Shown: positions 12,274-25,115 of the stretch, one piece after another
How positions within the stretch are numbered: the first letter of the stretch is position 1
How the letters are laid out: the number at the start of each line of letters is the position of its first letter
Assembly: GCA_002633005.1 (NCBI GenBank)
Contig: NMRA01000053.1
Location: 998,780 to 1,062,779 of the forward strand
Direction of reading: 5' to 3'
Length of the DNA stretch: 64,000 nt
Origin: Phoronis australis
Lineage: Eukaryota > Phoronida > Phoronidae
The notes under the pieces: generated by a model
What the model was told of the DNA's origin: nothing
Databases searched by the model: none
What the model saw: only the letters and a program-made list of their open reading frames with translations
Made by a program: the position numbers and the translations under genes

Positions 12274-14067
12274 GCGTGAAGGCGAACTGCTAACTGAATG
12301 ATGCACACAAAAGATCAATAACTTGATCGGAAATAATATCAGCGCTGGTTGTAGAGCTCTCCCCAATGGTTCGCTAATGTCAGAATGATAAATCTCTCTC
12401 TGTGTGACAAACTGTTGTACACCTTTATATGTTACTCAAGATTGATCGCAAAGAATGTCAGATGAATACCGCTGAAAGCTGTTTGCAGTCAATTTACAGT
12501 ATTTACTCATCCTTGATTTAAGAAAATAATTTAAACCGCAAGAAAAAATCTAATACGCAGCTTTTTAAGTGACTGTGTAGAAGTATAATAGCACTGCAGG
12601 TACTCCAGGATTTCATAAAACTTGTAATTAACACAGAACTGTTACCATGACAACGAGCACTTAACATCACTCCGTTACAGCAGTTGAGTAGGGCTTATCT
12701 TCACTGCAAACACCAGCGGCCAACAATTAACACCAAAGGTTTTTCAGACAGCGATTTTAATGAGGTTTGGAAGAACCCAATTTGCCGTGAAGTCGTGAGA
12801 TACCGATAATAAGAATCTGGATAAAAAGACAATTTAATACAGCTGAATGCTGAGGATTTGGCTTACAACTGACGCAAGGCAAACGCTTGATGGATGGTTA
12901 ATGAAGACAACACAATGAGGTTATTTGTAGAGTCCCAGCAATTTAAAGGGACTTCTCAACAAAATCGAACACCATTGACTACTCTGGCTCATGATTGGTC
13001 ATAGAAATGACGCAGAGTAACCTAGCAACGAAGGCTGGCCCTCCCAAGAAAGTCACGGATTTATACCCTCATTACAGTAATTGTTATACGCCATTAATTT
13101 CATGTTGATGTCCGCTGAGTAAAAGCAATACGTTTACAATCTCACTGTCCGCGTATTCTGCGCTGGTTTCAGTTCGCGGTAGTAAGAGCGCGGCACTGAT
13201 GCAGCACCGATCAGACGAGCAACCCACGTGACTTTCCGCTGAAATAAGGAAGTCAACACAGTCTACATTTTTTGGCTTACACGAAGTCGAATGCGCCTGG
13301 AGTCTGGAAAAAGGCTACATTACATCATAGATTAGAAACAGATTCGCAACTTCGACATTTTCTTGCGTGCTATCCTATATGAGGCGCCACTCTCCTAAAT
13401 TACTAATTTTAGTTTCCGGTTAGTGTATTGTGACGGGAAATTCTCGCATCTATTTTATTGTTCAGTACAACGGAAAAAAAATTTTCGGCATTAAACCGCT
13501 GTTCAAAGTCTTCCAATAATAAAACTGTTGGTATCGTGAGTACTTTTGGCACCCGACCACACAACAGCCAACCATGACTAGCAGACGACGTACGTGCCGG
13601 AAGTAAAAATTGCTAATTTTGCTAGATGTCGCTAGTGAATAATGACGTCACGGTTTATGCGCAAGATCACAGATTTCGTCCATTGCGGTCCAAAAACTAT
13701 AGTCTATGATTACATCAGCAATTTCCGATATGGACACTATTGCGCATGCCCAGTTTGTCCGAGGAAAACAACAATTACGAGTTTTTTAAACGTTAAAACG
13801 TTTCAACTGTTTCAATTTTACAGACAACACACAATTTGTTTCAATCGGACTTCAGCAGGCGAACGTACATTGAGCACCTTCAGAAATCAACGTTTTGCTA
13901 ATGCCTGCGGTGGTAAAAACATCGATCAGTTTCACGACCAGTGTTAAAAACACGCAGCCGGGGTAACTGGTTATCGAAACATTTGTTCCTTGGTACACTC
14001 CACCAGAGCTCGCTTCAACAGTGTACACACGGTATTTCACAAATGTTTCATAACCAATCGTGCTTTC

Positions 14068-14217
14068 CTTTCTTTTGTTTCATGGATGAAAAAACGTTGC
14101 TCGGTGTGACGGTTTTTGAATATTCCCGGTTCATAGACGAAAAAGACACTGCTAGGTTAGATGACTTCGAATATTCCCGCTTTATAGATGAAAAAGATGT
14201 TGCTGATTTAAAACATC
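14068..14217 (+). repeat. Three copies of a 51-bp tandem repeat that stays in frame
   Basis: The blocks TTCATGGATGA (14079), TTCATAGACGA (14130) and TTTATAGATGA (about 14181) are spaced exactly 51 bp apart, as are GAATATTCCCG at 14118 and 14169. Read on the plus strand, each copy gives a 17-residue unit of the form FEYSRFIDEKDxAxLxD; the first copy is diverged. The enclosing open frame (13941-14225) is short and shows no splice context. It could be a minisatellite that happens to be a multiple of three, or a scrap of a repeat protein. Confidence 0.5.
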
Positions 14218-15360
14218 ATTTTTAGAGCATTCTCGGTTTTTACCTGAAACTAACCAATGGAAAATACATAAATGTTGCGATAATATTTGGAATGAGCCAA
14301 TGGGAGGCTGCGTTGGATTTGACAATTATAAAGTCTTTGGCTGAACCCTCTCTCCTTCGCGTCGTACGGTGTCACGAACGAACTGCAATTTTCTAACCCA
14401 AGTTTCGTCTCTGATTGGTCAAAGTATTGTCTGACGGTATAACTCAATTAGCGATAATCAACACATACCTGTTACGACGCTGAGGATATTTCAAGTGATC
14501 ATCGTTTATCAAGAGTGTTATCGCTCTTAAAATAACAGTAGGCAATTTTCTCCGTTGTCACGTGACTCAATTTCATGATTCCTCGTTCAGAGCAGTAACT
14601 ACAAGTTTTAGCGTTAGCCAGGAGGGAGGGCGCTGCCACTTGTTTCTAGAACGTTTTCTGCCTGGAAGTCGGAAGTGCAAACTTACAAAATTATCTTCTC
14701 AAGTTGCGCGTATTCTATACACGCAGAGGATCGGCGAGTGGTTGAAACAAGGCGTCACGAACACTGCAATAAAGTGATAGTAGTCTCGAACCCAGCCTCT
14801 AATTAGCATTGCATTCTAGTGCACATATCTGATATCTGGTACTTTATTGGCCAATCAAGGGTGAGATGAACCGACGTATTAAAATCAGCTGAACATAAAA
14901 AGCATAATTTTATCATGATCCACGTGACAAACGCGGGTTGTGATCACCATGTTCACTGCTCACCAGATATCATTTGAGCAGAACGCGTTGTTTTGGTTTG
15001 GAGTACAATTGTGCTTTATTCACCATATCTAAATATGATTAAAAAAGAGGAGTGTGTACTTGATATCATTTGGCTGCATCTGAATAAATGTTTGCCTCAG
15101 CAAAATTGGAAATATGAAAGAAATAAGAAACATATGTACTCATGCAAATCAAGCGTGAGTTGCTTATACGGGAGACCCTTGCGAAAACGTTGTTGGTTAT
15201 ACCGGAGCTACGGCTAGCGTTCCTAACAACTCGAATTCATATCCAAAGTAATATACACCTCACTAACGAGAAATTGGATTTCTGTTTATGTTTGACATTA
15301 AACAAAGTTTCAATTTAACTTTAAATCGACCCAGTTGTCAGTTATCTTTCCCCTCTTATC

Positions 15361-15545
15361 GCCATCAGCGTGAACGTCGCCATCATCATCACGGCTGTAA
15401 CAATAAACATCACCAAAGCCATCGCCGTCAACATATTTTGAATTCTTCGTCTTCTTTTTACCCCGTTTCCGTCTTTTTTCATCATCAAAGTTGTCGTTAC
15501 CTTAATAACCGACTTCATTGTCACATTCATTAACATCCTTTTCAC
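15361..15545. repeat. Degenerate CAT/GTC trinucleotide tract
   Basis: Imperfect CATCAT, ATCACC and GTC triplets run through this stretch, giving Met/Val-rich and His-rich spurious frames. Same type as 2397-2520. Confidence 0.55.
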
Positions 15546-16111
15546 CATCTTTGCACGGGTGGCCGAAGTCGTACAGATATTAAACGGTAGTCTGATCTAC
15601 ACTGCCATTGTGACGTAAAAGACTCAGGATGGATTGCTATCGATCGTTTTAAAGAAAAATTAGATTTGTTATTCGATACAGTAGCGGTAAAGGACTCTTG
15701 CAAAATAAATCACTAGAATGTCAAGTTCAAAATTAGTTTTATGTAAACAATCTGATATGGACTATTCTACACCGAGTCGCCAACTGAGTTGCTCAACCGC
15801 TTCGATTCGACAAGATGGACAACAGAACGTGAATGCTAACTAAAGTCTGTCGTTCTCGAGGAGTTATTATAGCCCAAAGTTTTGTGTCAATTACACGGAA
15901 AGTAGTTCGTGTCTTTCCACGTTTTGGCATATTGTGTTGATAAATTTTGACAAATCACGCTCTAGGATTCCCGAAATTCCAATGCCTTATAACGGGGAGG
16001 AATGAGGTTCAAAGGTGAAAATGGAAACACGTTCTTTGCCTCTTCGTTAATCGAGAAAGTTTGGCTTAACATGACAAGAAAACACTTTCACAAAAATTGC
16101 GATTTGGCAGG

Positions 16112-16390
16112 GTTTGTCAAAGGTGCACCATCGATTTTACGCCCGAAAAACTCATTTTGGGATGGCAGAGATTTTTTGAACAATAAAACAACAAAATATG
16201 CTGTGTTTTAGTGGTTTTATTACAAATTGCCAATTCTTGCCGTTGTCTGCCAGGCTATCTCGTCGGTGTTTTTCCGATTAAGTCGCTTAAATTACTTAAT
16301 TGTTATACGCGTGGGATTTGGTTCCGCGGAATAGCTTTCCTCAGCTACTATACTTCGGGGCTAGCGGTTCGATTCCACGCTACTGCTGAT
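16112..16390. repeat. Dispersed repeat copy 1 with a tRNA-like 3' part
   Basis: The block at 16112-16262 matches 26592-26840 and 36080-36260. Shared features are TTTTACG-CCGAAAAAC, CATTTTGGGAT and AATTGCCAATTCTTGCCGTTG. On the minus strand all three give a related peptide (RQELAICNKxTK followed by a run ending in GxK). At 16310-16385 a tRNA-like stretch follows, ending in an exact B-box GGTTCGATTCC with a 6-bp GCGTGG/CCACGC end pairing. The T-stem does not pair properly, so this is not a functional tRNA gene. A tRNA-derived SINE or composite element is the best reading. Confidence 0.45.
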
Positions 16391-18654
16391 TTCTCTGTGA
16401 TTATTTTTCCTGTGGAGAGTGCCCCTTTAACAGATGTATGTTTGTGGCCATCCTGTCTGGTAGACACTCAAGTACTCTGAGTATAAATGTTACGGGGGAA
16501 TGGAAATACAGTGGTTGTAGCGTATCTAAATTATCATCAGTACACGTGTTACGTAACGTATCTTGTGTCATCAGTATGTGCGTGAAACTCAAAAACACTG
16601 AAACAAATAAGTAAACAATTTAAATTGCTACCGATGTCATTGGTTCTGAAAGTTTGGCAAAAACAATAATTAGGAATTTAAATAAAGCAATGATTGCACA
16701 TGACCATATGTTGTACGGTACGGAATTCCACAAGTACACTAGAGTTTAATCAACTACTTTCAAGCATCGAGAAAAGAAAACGATTCAGTTTCATTATGTA
16801 ACTGGCCGATCTAGGATATCGTAATCTAACAACACAAAATGAGATGTCGTCGCCCTTTATAGGTCGTGTCCGAAAGAGGGCGGGACCCATGCCCCGCTAA
16901 ATTCGCCATTGCATGACAACATATGTGTACAGAAAAACACTCGAGCCCCGAGCCCATGAAATAACAAACTCGCTTTGTGGAATACGATTGTCACATTTTG
17001 ACAAAATAAACTAATGCAACAATATTCACCACAAAAACAGCGCAAGCCTTTGAAGTCTTAAACAAGCGAATAATTAATCCTATTTTGAAATGAATTTGGT
17101 ACAATGCGCGATTAAATCCCCGGCCTGTCATACACGTCATAAAGATTAACGTTGAACCGATAATTGCGCCTGAACCCATTTCTGGCTTATTTCAAAAGGA
17201 TTTAAAGAGATTTGGACTAAAGTCAAATTGAGATATCTTTTCTAAAAGAAACCCCTAAAATGAAATATTTTAGTATATCACAATGTCAGAAATAGATTTT
17301 TGTGTAAGATGATACAGAAAACAATTTCCTGGGGAAATAACGAAAGGAGTGCAAAAATGCTGAAGATGAGAAATCATTCGGCCTACTTACGTCATATCAC
17401 ATACAAATTTCAGGATCAAAATGTAGGAATACGTATGCATACTAGTCAAGAAGGCACTATTTTCATATTTGGATATTTTGATATTAAACTCCATTGATAT
17501 GAATTTATATTGACATAGCTCATGACATGTAGAACTCTTTACTTGTTTTATGGGTAGATTTAAGGAGAATCGCATGGGCTGCGGACCCCTTGCGACCATG
17601 ACCAAAAATAAACCACTATCTACACGTACATTTTTCCTCGGAAATTAGCGGTGCGGGTAGTGCATTCAAAATCGAAAGGCACAAAATTTGCTACTGATGC
17701 ATTGTATTATTTGAAGGAAGCTTCACTTCCGGTTGGCCAGCTCACAAAACTGCTAAAAACCTACGCGTTTGGGGAATGTACAATTGTCCTCCCGAAATTC
17801 GCGCTCGTTGTTAATATTGAGTTCTACATAAATTTCATTTCTTGGCAGTTTGATGACCGAGTCCAAACCTCAACATTTTACATATCACCTGTTCCCTCAA
17901 TGCACAGACACTGTACTGTCATTTAAAATTGATAAACGCGTTGAAACCAACCTCATCAGTCTTCGAACGCAATGCCCTGTGTACACTTCGATTTTTCAAA
18001 TAGCACGATCTGATTTATGGCTTTAAAGGATTTTAATACAACGAGGCGAATTTCATTGAGACCATTTGAAACGTCAGAAAAGTTATCTAATGCCTCGGGC
18101 CACAACACTACAGCTGTAGCTGTTATTGTCATGTCTTGTAATGGCGGCATGCCTTCAAATTCCCTTCCGAAGTTCGCCCTTGGAACACGAGAAAGTGAAA
18201 ATATGTGTCTAGTCCAGCCCAGGCACAGACTTATCCCTGAACGTCTTGCATTGGTGCAACTTGTTCTGTTTCATACACATATAGCGCAAGGCGGAAGTTG
18301 TCATTCTGCGCATGACATTAAACAGCTGATGCTAATTCGGCGCTGAAATGAAGAACCGGATGTACATGTATAAAAATGCGCGCAGTCGATAAGTACTTCC
18401 TCCTTCAGCCAGGTTTGCGGTAATACAGCGATTAGAAGTGGTGCAAGTTAACCTAGAACAAGTTACCGAAGTCCTCAACACGATGAATATGTCACAATTA
18501 GTGGGGCAAGTTACACTAGCGTCCAGACAGCCACCAAACCTAGCAATTACTCGTTCCATGAGTATTTTTTCTAGGATAAGTCTGTGTGTGGACGGCACTT
18601 AAGTACACTCCTTGTATGTACGTACCAACAGGTCATGCTGAGTTCCGAGTTGTG

Positions 18655-18790
18655 TGTTTAAGGAAGAAGGAACAGAAGAAGAAGATAAAGAATGACAATA
18701 AGAAGAAGAAGAACGATGAGAAGAACAACAATAACAAAAAAAAACGAGAATAAAAACGAGAAGAGGAGAAGTGAGACGAAGAAGACTTGG
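18655..18790. repeat. AAGAAG-rich purine tract
   Basis: Strongly purine-biased plus strand made of imperfect AAG/GAA triplets. The opposite strand reads as a Ser-rich spurious frame. No gene is inferred. Confidence 0.65.
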
Positions 18791-19522
18791 CAAAAAAGTT
18801 GCATTAGTTGGATAAACTTGCAAACTGGTTAATGCACGAATGGAACGTATCACACTTATTATGTTACCACTGCCAGATTTTAGGTTGCTTCTAAAATAGC
18901 AACGGCTTTCGCCCAAGTTGTTGATAATATCTCTCCCGTATTAACGTCACCCCTCGAACTGCCTCGTTCAAGTAACACACACGTGTTGGTTATTTCCAAG
19001 AGAATACTAAAAAACTTAATGTGCTAGAACTAATCGTTTTGAAAGTATAAGTAACAGAATCAATATAGAACCTAAACCACTACGGAGACACACGATGTCT
19101 GGCATCAGTGTGCAAGTCTACACGTTAAGGCAGGCTGCGTTATAAAGGAGATTGGAATTTCTTGCAGTAAAACCTAGAGCGCATGTTCCGAAATTGCAAT
19201 TTCTGTTACATCCAGCACCCAAAGTACGCCCGGGACTGAGCCACATGCGAAAAGTGGGAGAATAATAAACAATGTACGATAATAAATGACATGGTAATTT
19301 TTGAGTAGGTGATAATCTGAATCTAGAATAGTAGCCAGAAAGACATTCAACTGATGTTCTCTAGCCATTTCTACACACTTAAAGAGCTCCCACCGTGACC
19401 CTGTGTCTCAGAAAGAATTTTATTAATACATCTTAACAGATTTAATAGCCTTTAGTACACCTGTTGCCAAGAAATAAGCTAAAACTTTTTAGAATTTTTT
19501 TTTTCTGTTATCGAGGTTGTAC

Positions 19523-20334
19523 GTAATGGGTGGAAGACGGTCTCTGCCATTTTTGCTTTTACCAGTGCAATACTAGGAAAGTCCGCGGAGAGCCGCCTTT
19601 TTTAGACACGAAAAGGAGCGATTGTGGAGCCTGTAGTAACAGCAACTTGACTGAAAACGTCTCTGTTCAAATTTCCTAAATACGTGAAGGTTGCACAGAA
19701 ATGGCATCGGTTTGTTGTGCGCCGCACGGGAACGTGGAATGTCAGCGTGGAACATTTGATTTCGGCAATCGGGAGCCACACTTTGTTCATCACATTTCAA
19801 GGAATAGTCTTTCGACTAAACACAAACGTGGCGTTACGATAAAGGACTCGGCACCTTGTTAGTGAATTTGCATAACGAGCAAAGTGCTTCCATTCAAGGG
19901 CGAGTGATGCCAGGTCCTCGACCCCGGCCCAGATCGAGTGGTACGGCACGTAGGCTTATGCATTGTGTTTAGACCATGCTCATCGTGGCAATAGTGAATA
20001 CGAGGGATCCAAGTTCATTGTAGCCTTTGTCAGTGGTTTATAAAGTGTCTATTTCGTGAATACTTACCACCCCTTCTTTCAGTTGGTTGTGGCTAACATA
20101 TGTCTGCAGTATTTCTCGTGCAAGTGGGTCGAGTTCATAAGGCCTCAAAGTCGACGAAAGTTCGCTAAGTGGGAAATCGAATTCATTGTCTGATTCTTCA
20201 AGTACTTGAGTGTGATGCCCGTATCCACTCTACTCTCTGTCTGCATAATAATTTTCCAGTTCTCGCTCAAAATCATCCCCGTCGTCTGATCTACTGTTTT
20301 CCGCCATTGTGACCAAACGTCTTCCACCCATTAC
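19523..20334. repeat. 17-bp perfect inverted repeat about 780 bp apart
   Basis: GTAATGGGTGGAAGACG at 19523-19539 is the exact inverse of 20318-20334. The right copy lies 10 bp upstream of the minus-strand ATG at 20307. This could be the terminal repeat pair of a small DNA transposon containing the broken exon listed at 20068-20307, or a chance duplication of an upstream sequence. I see no clear target-site duplication. Confidence 0.45.
20068..20307 (-). pseudogene. Broken first coding exon, unknown family
   Basis: Seen: a minus-strand ATG at 20307 in good context (CACAATGG) opens exactly 80 codons ending at a donor (GTG|GTAAGTA). The only defect is an in-frame TAG at codon 26. The residues are acidic and protein-like: SDDGDDFERELENYY before the stop, then QVLEESDNEFDFPL, STLRPYELDPLAREIL and TYVSHNQLKEG. 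I saw no convincing continuation on the minus strand below 20068. The RPYELDP segment faintly recalls the xxPYxFEP motif of multi-copy proteins with a P2X7-intracellular-like domain, but that is a guess. The 17-bp inverted repeat next to it suggests a mobile origin. The stop could be a sequencing error or true decay. Confidence 0.4.
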
Positions 20335-20707
20335 ATCATTTGGCGGGAAATTTGGAATACTAATTTTTCTTCAAAATTAAAAAATTCGTGTCTATTTAAC
20401 ATTAAAATTGAAGTGCTTATATAGTTAGATTTTGTGGTATTCACTTCACATTAACTAACTGAAACCGCCATAACTAAGAAAATGCATGGTGGTAACTCGT
20501 AATATACGTTTTGTCGCTCACAAAACCTTATTTTTACTTTTTACCGCCATGTTTGTAAATCGTGTAAACATGTACCATCAGACAATAATACTGACGCTGA
20601 AAGAAGTTCCCCATACCTATATTCTTAAAAAATTCTGCTTACAGGACTTACATATGAGTAGCGAATGGGCTTGGAATTTTTCGGTTTATTGTCATGTTAG
20701 ATTTTAA

Positions 20708-22973
20708 AGGGTCAGTTTGTCCCGGTAGTGAAATTCTTTATTGGTGACCTTTGGGAAATCACAAAAAGTTATCAGACTTTTTGACAACTCACACGAAATA
20801 GGAATTGCTTCAATAAAGACGTAATTCCAGAAGGATATTGTAACGGAACGTTCTGTGGGATTTTCACAACCATATTATGCGCAAAAGGGGATTCTAAAAA
20901 GTCATAATATTGAAGCAAAATTCTACGAGGAAATGACTTTTCTCGCAGACAGAAATTTTGAAAAATGTAACTCAGAGCTATAGTTGAGATTCTTTAATTT
21001 GCAAGATCGAGTTCTTTGACTTTTTTAAAGACAAATTGATGAAATGACATTTAGTTGTGGCTTTCCAACACAACTGGTACTAGACAAAGAGATTGTGAGA
21101 AAGAAATCATTTTGCAAAAGAAAAAAAAAACATTTGCAGTTGGTACGATTTGGGATGTTAAACGGACAGATAGACGAATAGGCCAACAGGGAGAAAGGAA
21201 GAAGACAGTATATGACACGGGATAAGACAAATGCGAGTACATGTACGTGGAATGTTTCATAAGAGGAAATATTGCTTCAATGAATTCTGTACTTTCAATT
21301 GAAGCCAGTGCGGACATTGGTTTTTGAAGTCGTATCAACAACTTCACGAACCACTGCAAAAACTATTTTGCAATCACTCTTATAACAGTTATTTTACATG
21401 AGAAATGCTGGCAAGCGATTGCACGAGCCTAATTCGGGATTGTAATGGAAAACGTCTGAAACGCCATTCAATGATGTTTCCTACCAGACTTCATCTAACA
21501 TACAACGTAGATCTATACGAAATATTACGTACTTTATTCGTACGTGTTATAAAACTGTAGCCGAAACAAAAATAGTTGTCAATTATTTATCAAACAATTC
21601 CATGCTATTTATTTATTAACTCCCTTATGCTGGAGACTGCGCTCGGTTTTGAGTTAACTATAATACCTAGACACTCATTGACATAGAAAATCTTCGCAAG
21701 CGGAGGTCGACGATTTCTGAAGCAGAGAGCTCGCGCTGCAGGTTAAAATTACATTATGGCAAATGTAGAGAGGCGTTTACACCTGCGAACTCGGAGTAAT
21801 TTGCAATTGATCATGAGTAGTCACAGTACATTAGATGGAGGAAAAGTTACTCTACATCCCCACAGACGTGAAGCCTAACTTTCATGCAGTCAGCGAAGTA
21901 ACGAATCCATTACGAAATTATTAAGGGTATACGGTATAGTTACACTTGGCTCAGATGAAACCGTGCAGATTTGAGCTTCATGCAGCACCCTTATTAAAAA
22001 CCGTTGTTTGAGGTTCATGTTTTGGGGTGGAACTCCTCATTTTGTGATTTTTGGAAAAACGGCAAGTAGGCATTTAAATTAAACTCAAAAACACCACGGC
22101 CCAAATGCAGTTCACTGATTGGTTCAACAGGAAGAGCCACCGCCACTAATTAAATTGAGAGTTCGGCTTAACACGACTAACGCTTCATGGTACTAATAGT
22201 ATTGTAATATTTTTTTGCGAAATGCACAAAAACCTTGACCATGGAGTTTGACCTCGAATCACACAGGTTTAAAACGACACACAATTCAAGTGCAAGTGAC
22301 AGAAATGCACGATCTGTGATGTTTTTTCAGTCACTTTCACTGGAAATTGCCGTGGTAAGAGTGCCTAAGTTTGGCTGGAGTTCAGGCTCCATTGCAATTT
22401 TTGTCCAGTATGAATTATTGTGGTGCGTGGTAAGGGTTTGCCCCCGTGGTAAGAGTTTTCACTCACTGAAGGCTGCATCATTAATACAGTCGTACAGAAG
22501 TCATGGTTCACGGCAACATCTGTTACGGTAGTAACACAGTCAACGGCTGTTAGCAGCAGTGACATGGTATGTTGCCAGGTCTGCAATAACACATGTGGGT
22601 CTATATGCATTGGTAGAAATCTAAATCTGAAGTAGTGATACGGTAGCGGCTGGTAGCGTCTGTGGACAGTCGGTAGTCAGTTGCTCGAGAATTTTACCAA
22701 AAAAAGTATTTTCGAAAAAAATATTCTTTTGTTGTTGTTACGAGTTACGACGCACACCCGGGTAGAGTTCAATCGCAGCGTGAAAATTCTGGCCAAAATC
22801 ACGCGCTCTCATTGAAAATACACGGAAATATCTCGGGGAATCTCCGGAGATATCGCTTTTCTAGCGAGACATTATTACTGAACACTCTCCTGGATTCTAA
22901 AAAAGTTGTCCTTTGTTCTATTTACACGCGACTTTCATAAACTAAGCAATTTCCAAGTATAGAAAGCCGTCGT
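20708..22973. other. Intergenic DNA, nothing recognised
   Basis: Short frames only, no domain-like translation and no clear repeat structure that I can see. Confidence 0.4.
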
Positions 22974-23397
22974 TTAAACTACACGGTCAACGGACTCATA
23001 AACACGATTCACGGACCTGCAAACACCGTCCACTGACTCACAAACACGGGAACGGACTCACAAAAACACGATACACGCACCCAAATACACGGGACACAGA
23101 CTCATATTCACGAGGAAACACGGTTAACGGGCCGCCAAACACGGTTTACGGACAAAATGAAGATGTCAGCTGACCCTGGAAGCCGATGAGTCCGTGACCC
23201 GTGTTTGCCGGTCCGTTAACCGTGTTTCCTCGTGAATATGAGTCCGTGTCCCGTGTATATGGGAGCGTGGATCGTGTTTTGTGAGTCCGTTCCCGTGTTT
23301 GTGAGTCAGTGGACGGTGTTTGCAGGTCCGTGAGTCGTGTTCATGCGTCAGTCTGTGCCCGTGTTTATGAGTCCGTTGACCGTGTACGGTAGTTTAA
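22974..23397. repeat. Foldback element whose arms are short tandem repeats
   Basis: The left arm (about 22974-23153) is built from degenerate units of about 22-27 bp around ACGGACTCAYAAACACG. The right arm (about 23182-23397) is its near-perfect reverse complement, down to unit order: TTAAACTA and CACGGTCAACGGACTCAT at the outside, CGAGGAAACACGGTTAACGG near the middle. The main difference is one extra unit in the right arm (about 23339-23364). About 30-50 bp of unpaired DNA forms the loop. The layout matches foldback-type elements, whose long inverted ends are themselves arrays. No open frame is present. Confidence 0.85.
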
Positions 23398-23630
23398 GGA
23401 ACCTTGTTAGTGAAGGAACTGAAAATTCACAGCAGTCGATTTACTTTTAACTGTCGTTTATGTCCTTTAGCTCACCCCATGCCGTACGGCATGCAACTAT
23501 CCAACTGTCCTAGCTAATAAACTACTTAGCATGGTTTCCGTAGTCAAATCCCGTGCACACAGTTCTGGACTGCATGCAAATGCAATATGCAATGATACAC
23601 CGTAAATTGTAACAATTTCGTTGTTACATT

Positions 23631-24915
23631 TTACGTCATTGTTACATTTTACGTTGCTAAGCCTCTCCTAAAATGTAACAAGTAGTTGCATGTTACGTAA
23701 TTGTTATATTTTACGTTGAATGCACATGTGAGAAATGTACCATTGTTATATTTTACGAAACTAACGTCCTATTACAAAGAAATGACCAAAATCAAGAACA
23801 AGTGGTGTCTGGCACGGCCGGGGCGTACTTGAGTATTTTTGGACGAGGGGCGCTGCCCGAAAAATTGGATACCTACCCGTTTAGAGAGTGGGTTCCGACA
23901 AAAAGTGACCCATCTAGAGACTAATTTTGTGTAAAAATTCACATTTTCGCCCAGTCGTGTTCCAGAAATTCAGAAAAGGCACCCTTTTAGAGAGTATTTT
24001 TTTTGAAAATGGCATCGTTTTGGAGAGTATTTTTGCTGTATAAAACACCCTTTTGGGCGGCACTGTTCGTATACCTCTTCTATAGGAATGTCTTCCGGGC
24101 TCACACGGCATGAATCTGGCTACCCATTATCATTTTTATTATTATTACATTGCTATAACTATTATTACTGCTATTACTACTATTACTGCTATTACTACTT
24201 TCACTACTATTAATCGTAATCGGTATAGTTATCATTATTATTATTAATAATATTTTTACATTTATTTTAACGAGGACACAGTGCAATACACACAATATAT
24301 GTTTTAGCAAAGTGTTAATACACCATAGTCCTCAAAGATTTTAAAATCATCTCATTTACGGTTCAAAGTTTTCACCGGGCTTCCCATAATGGACAGCGAG
24401 TGCTATTTCAAAAGGATTTTAAAGGGGTTCCTACTCAACCTTAACGATATTGTGAGAAACGTCTTGACAACTGTGGATGCAGAGTAGGCCTACTTTTTGG
24501 AAACGAGGAGGTAGCAAAATGGTTAATATACCAAATGCGCATTTATTATAGAAGGGAGGGAGATTAGAAACTCTGTGGTAAGCACAGAGTTTTTCCTTCG
24601 CGCGTGTTTCAAAAATCGGGAATTTTGTGATTTTTTTCAGAACATTTCCTCACAGGAGAAAGTGAAGTACGCAGTACTAGAAGTTGCGAGATAGTACTTT
24701 CCGAGAAAGAAGGCAGTGAGGGTTTGAACAGTTTTCCTCCGTGTGACAAATAATATGCAAACTCATGAAATATGACGTCGCTTTCGTAAAATGCAACAAT
24801 GCTACATTTCTCGCAAGTGTAACAATTACATAAAATGTAACAACTTGTTACATTTATGTAACAACTTGTTACATTTTAGGAGAAGCCTAGCAACGTAAAA
24901 TGTAACAATGACGTA
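23631..24915. mobile_element. Non-autonomous DNA transposon-like element with about 130-bp inverted ends
   Basis: Left arm 23631-23762 and right arm 24782-24915 are inverted copies. They share TACGTCATTGTTACATTTTA, then ACGTTGCTA-GC-TCTCC, then AAATGTAACAAGT, and at the inner edge GAGAAATGTA-CATTGTT and TTTTACGAAA. The motif TGTAACA/TGTTACA recurs many times within each arm. The 1-kb interior has no transposase frame; it holds a duplicated TTTAGAGAGT-type motif (23880-24060) and a TAT/TAC microsatellite-like tract (24129-24255). Arm divergence of roughly 15% by eye suggests an old insertion. Confidence 0.7.
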
Positions 24916-24959
24916 TCAATGCCATGGGCTCATGAACTAAAAATTGTGGCGCCGCCAGG

Positions 24960-25115
24960 AGTGCGCTAAGTAGAGGCGAGAATCTCGCGGACATGCAAGA
25001 ACAATATAAGACTTCGCGAGACAACGCCGTATATTAAAAGTGAAGCACGTGATCACACTAGATTCCTTAGCGAGATTCTTACGTTTTCGAGATTCTATCC
25101 AGTAACGCTAGTGTC
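24960..25115. repeat. MITE-like fragment related to 38286-38418
   Basis: CAGTAACGCTAG at 25103-25114 and ACTTCGCGAGA near 25012 recur in the element at 38286-38418 with a similar layout around a central CACGTGA. The copy lies in the opposite orientation relative to its CAGTAACGCTAG end. The left end is poorly defined. Confidence 0.4.

Noticed and set aside
16310-16385. tRNA gene
   Set aside because: The B-box and end pairing are good, but the T-stem has two mismatches and no proper anticodon arm forms.
22974-23397. CRISPR-like array
   Set aside because: Units are short, degenerate and contiguous, without unique spacers, and the two arms are inverted copies in a eukaryotic genome.
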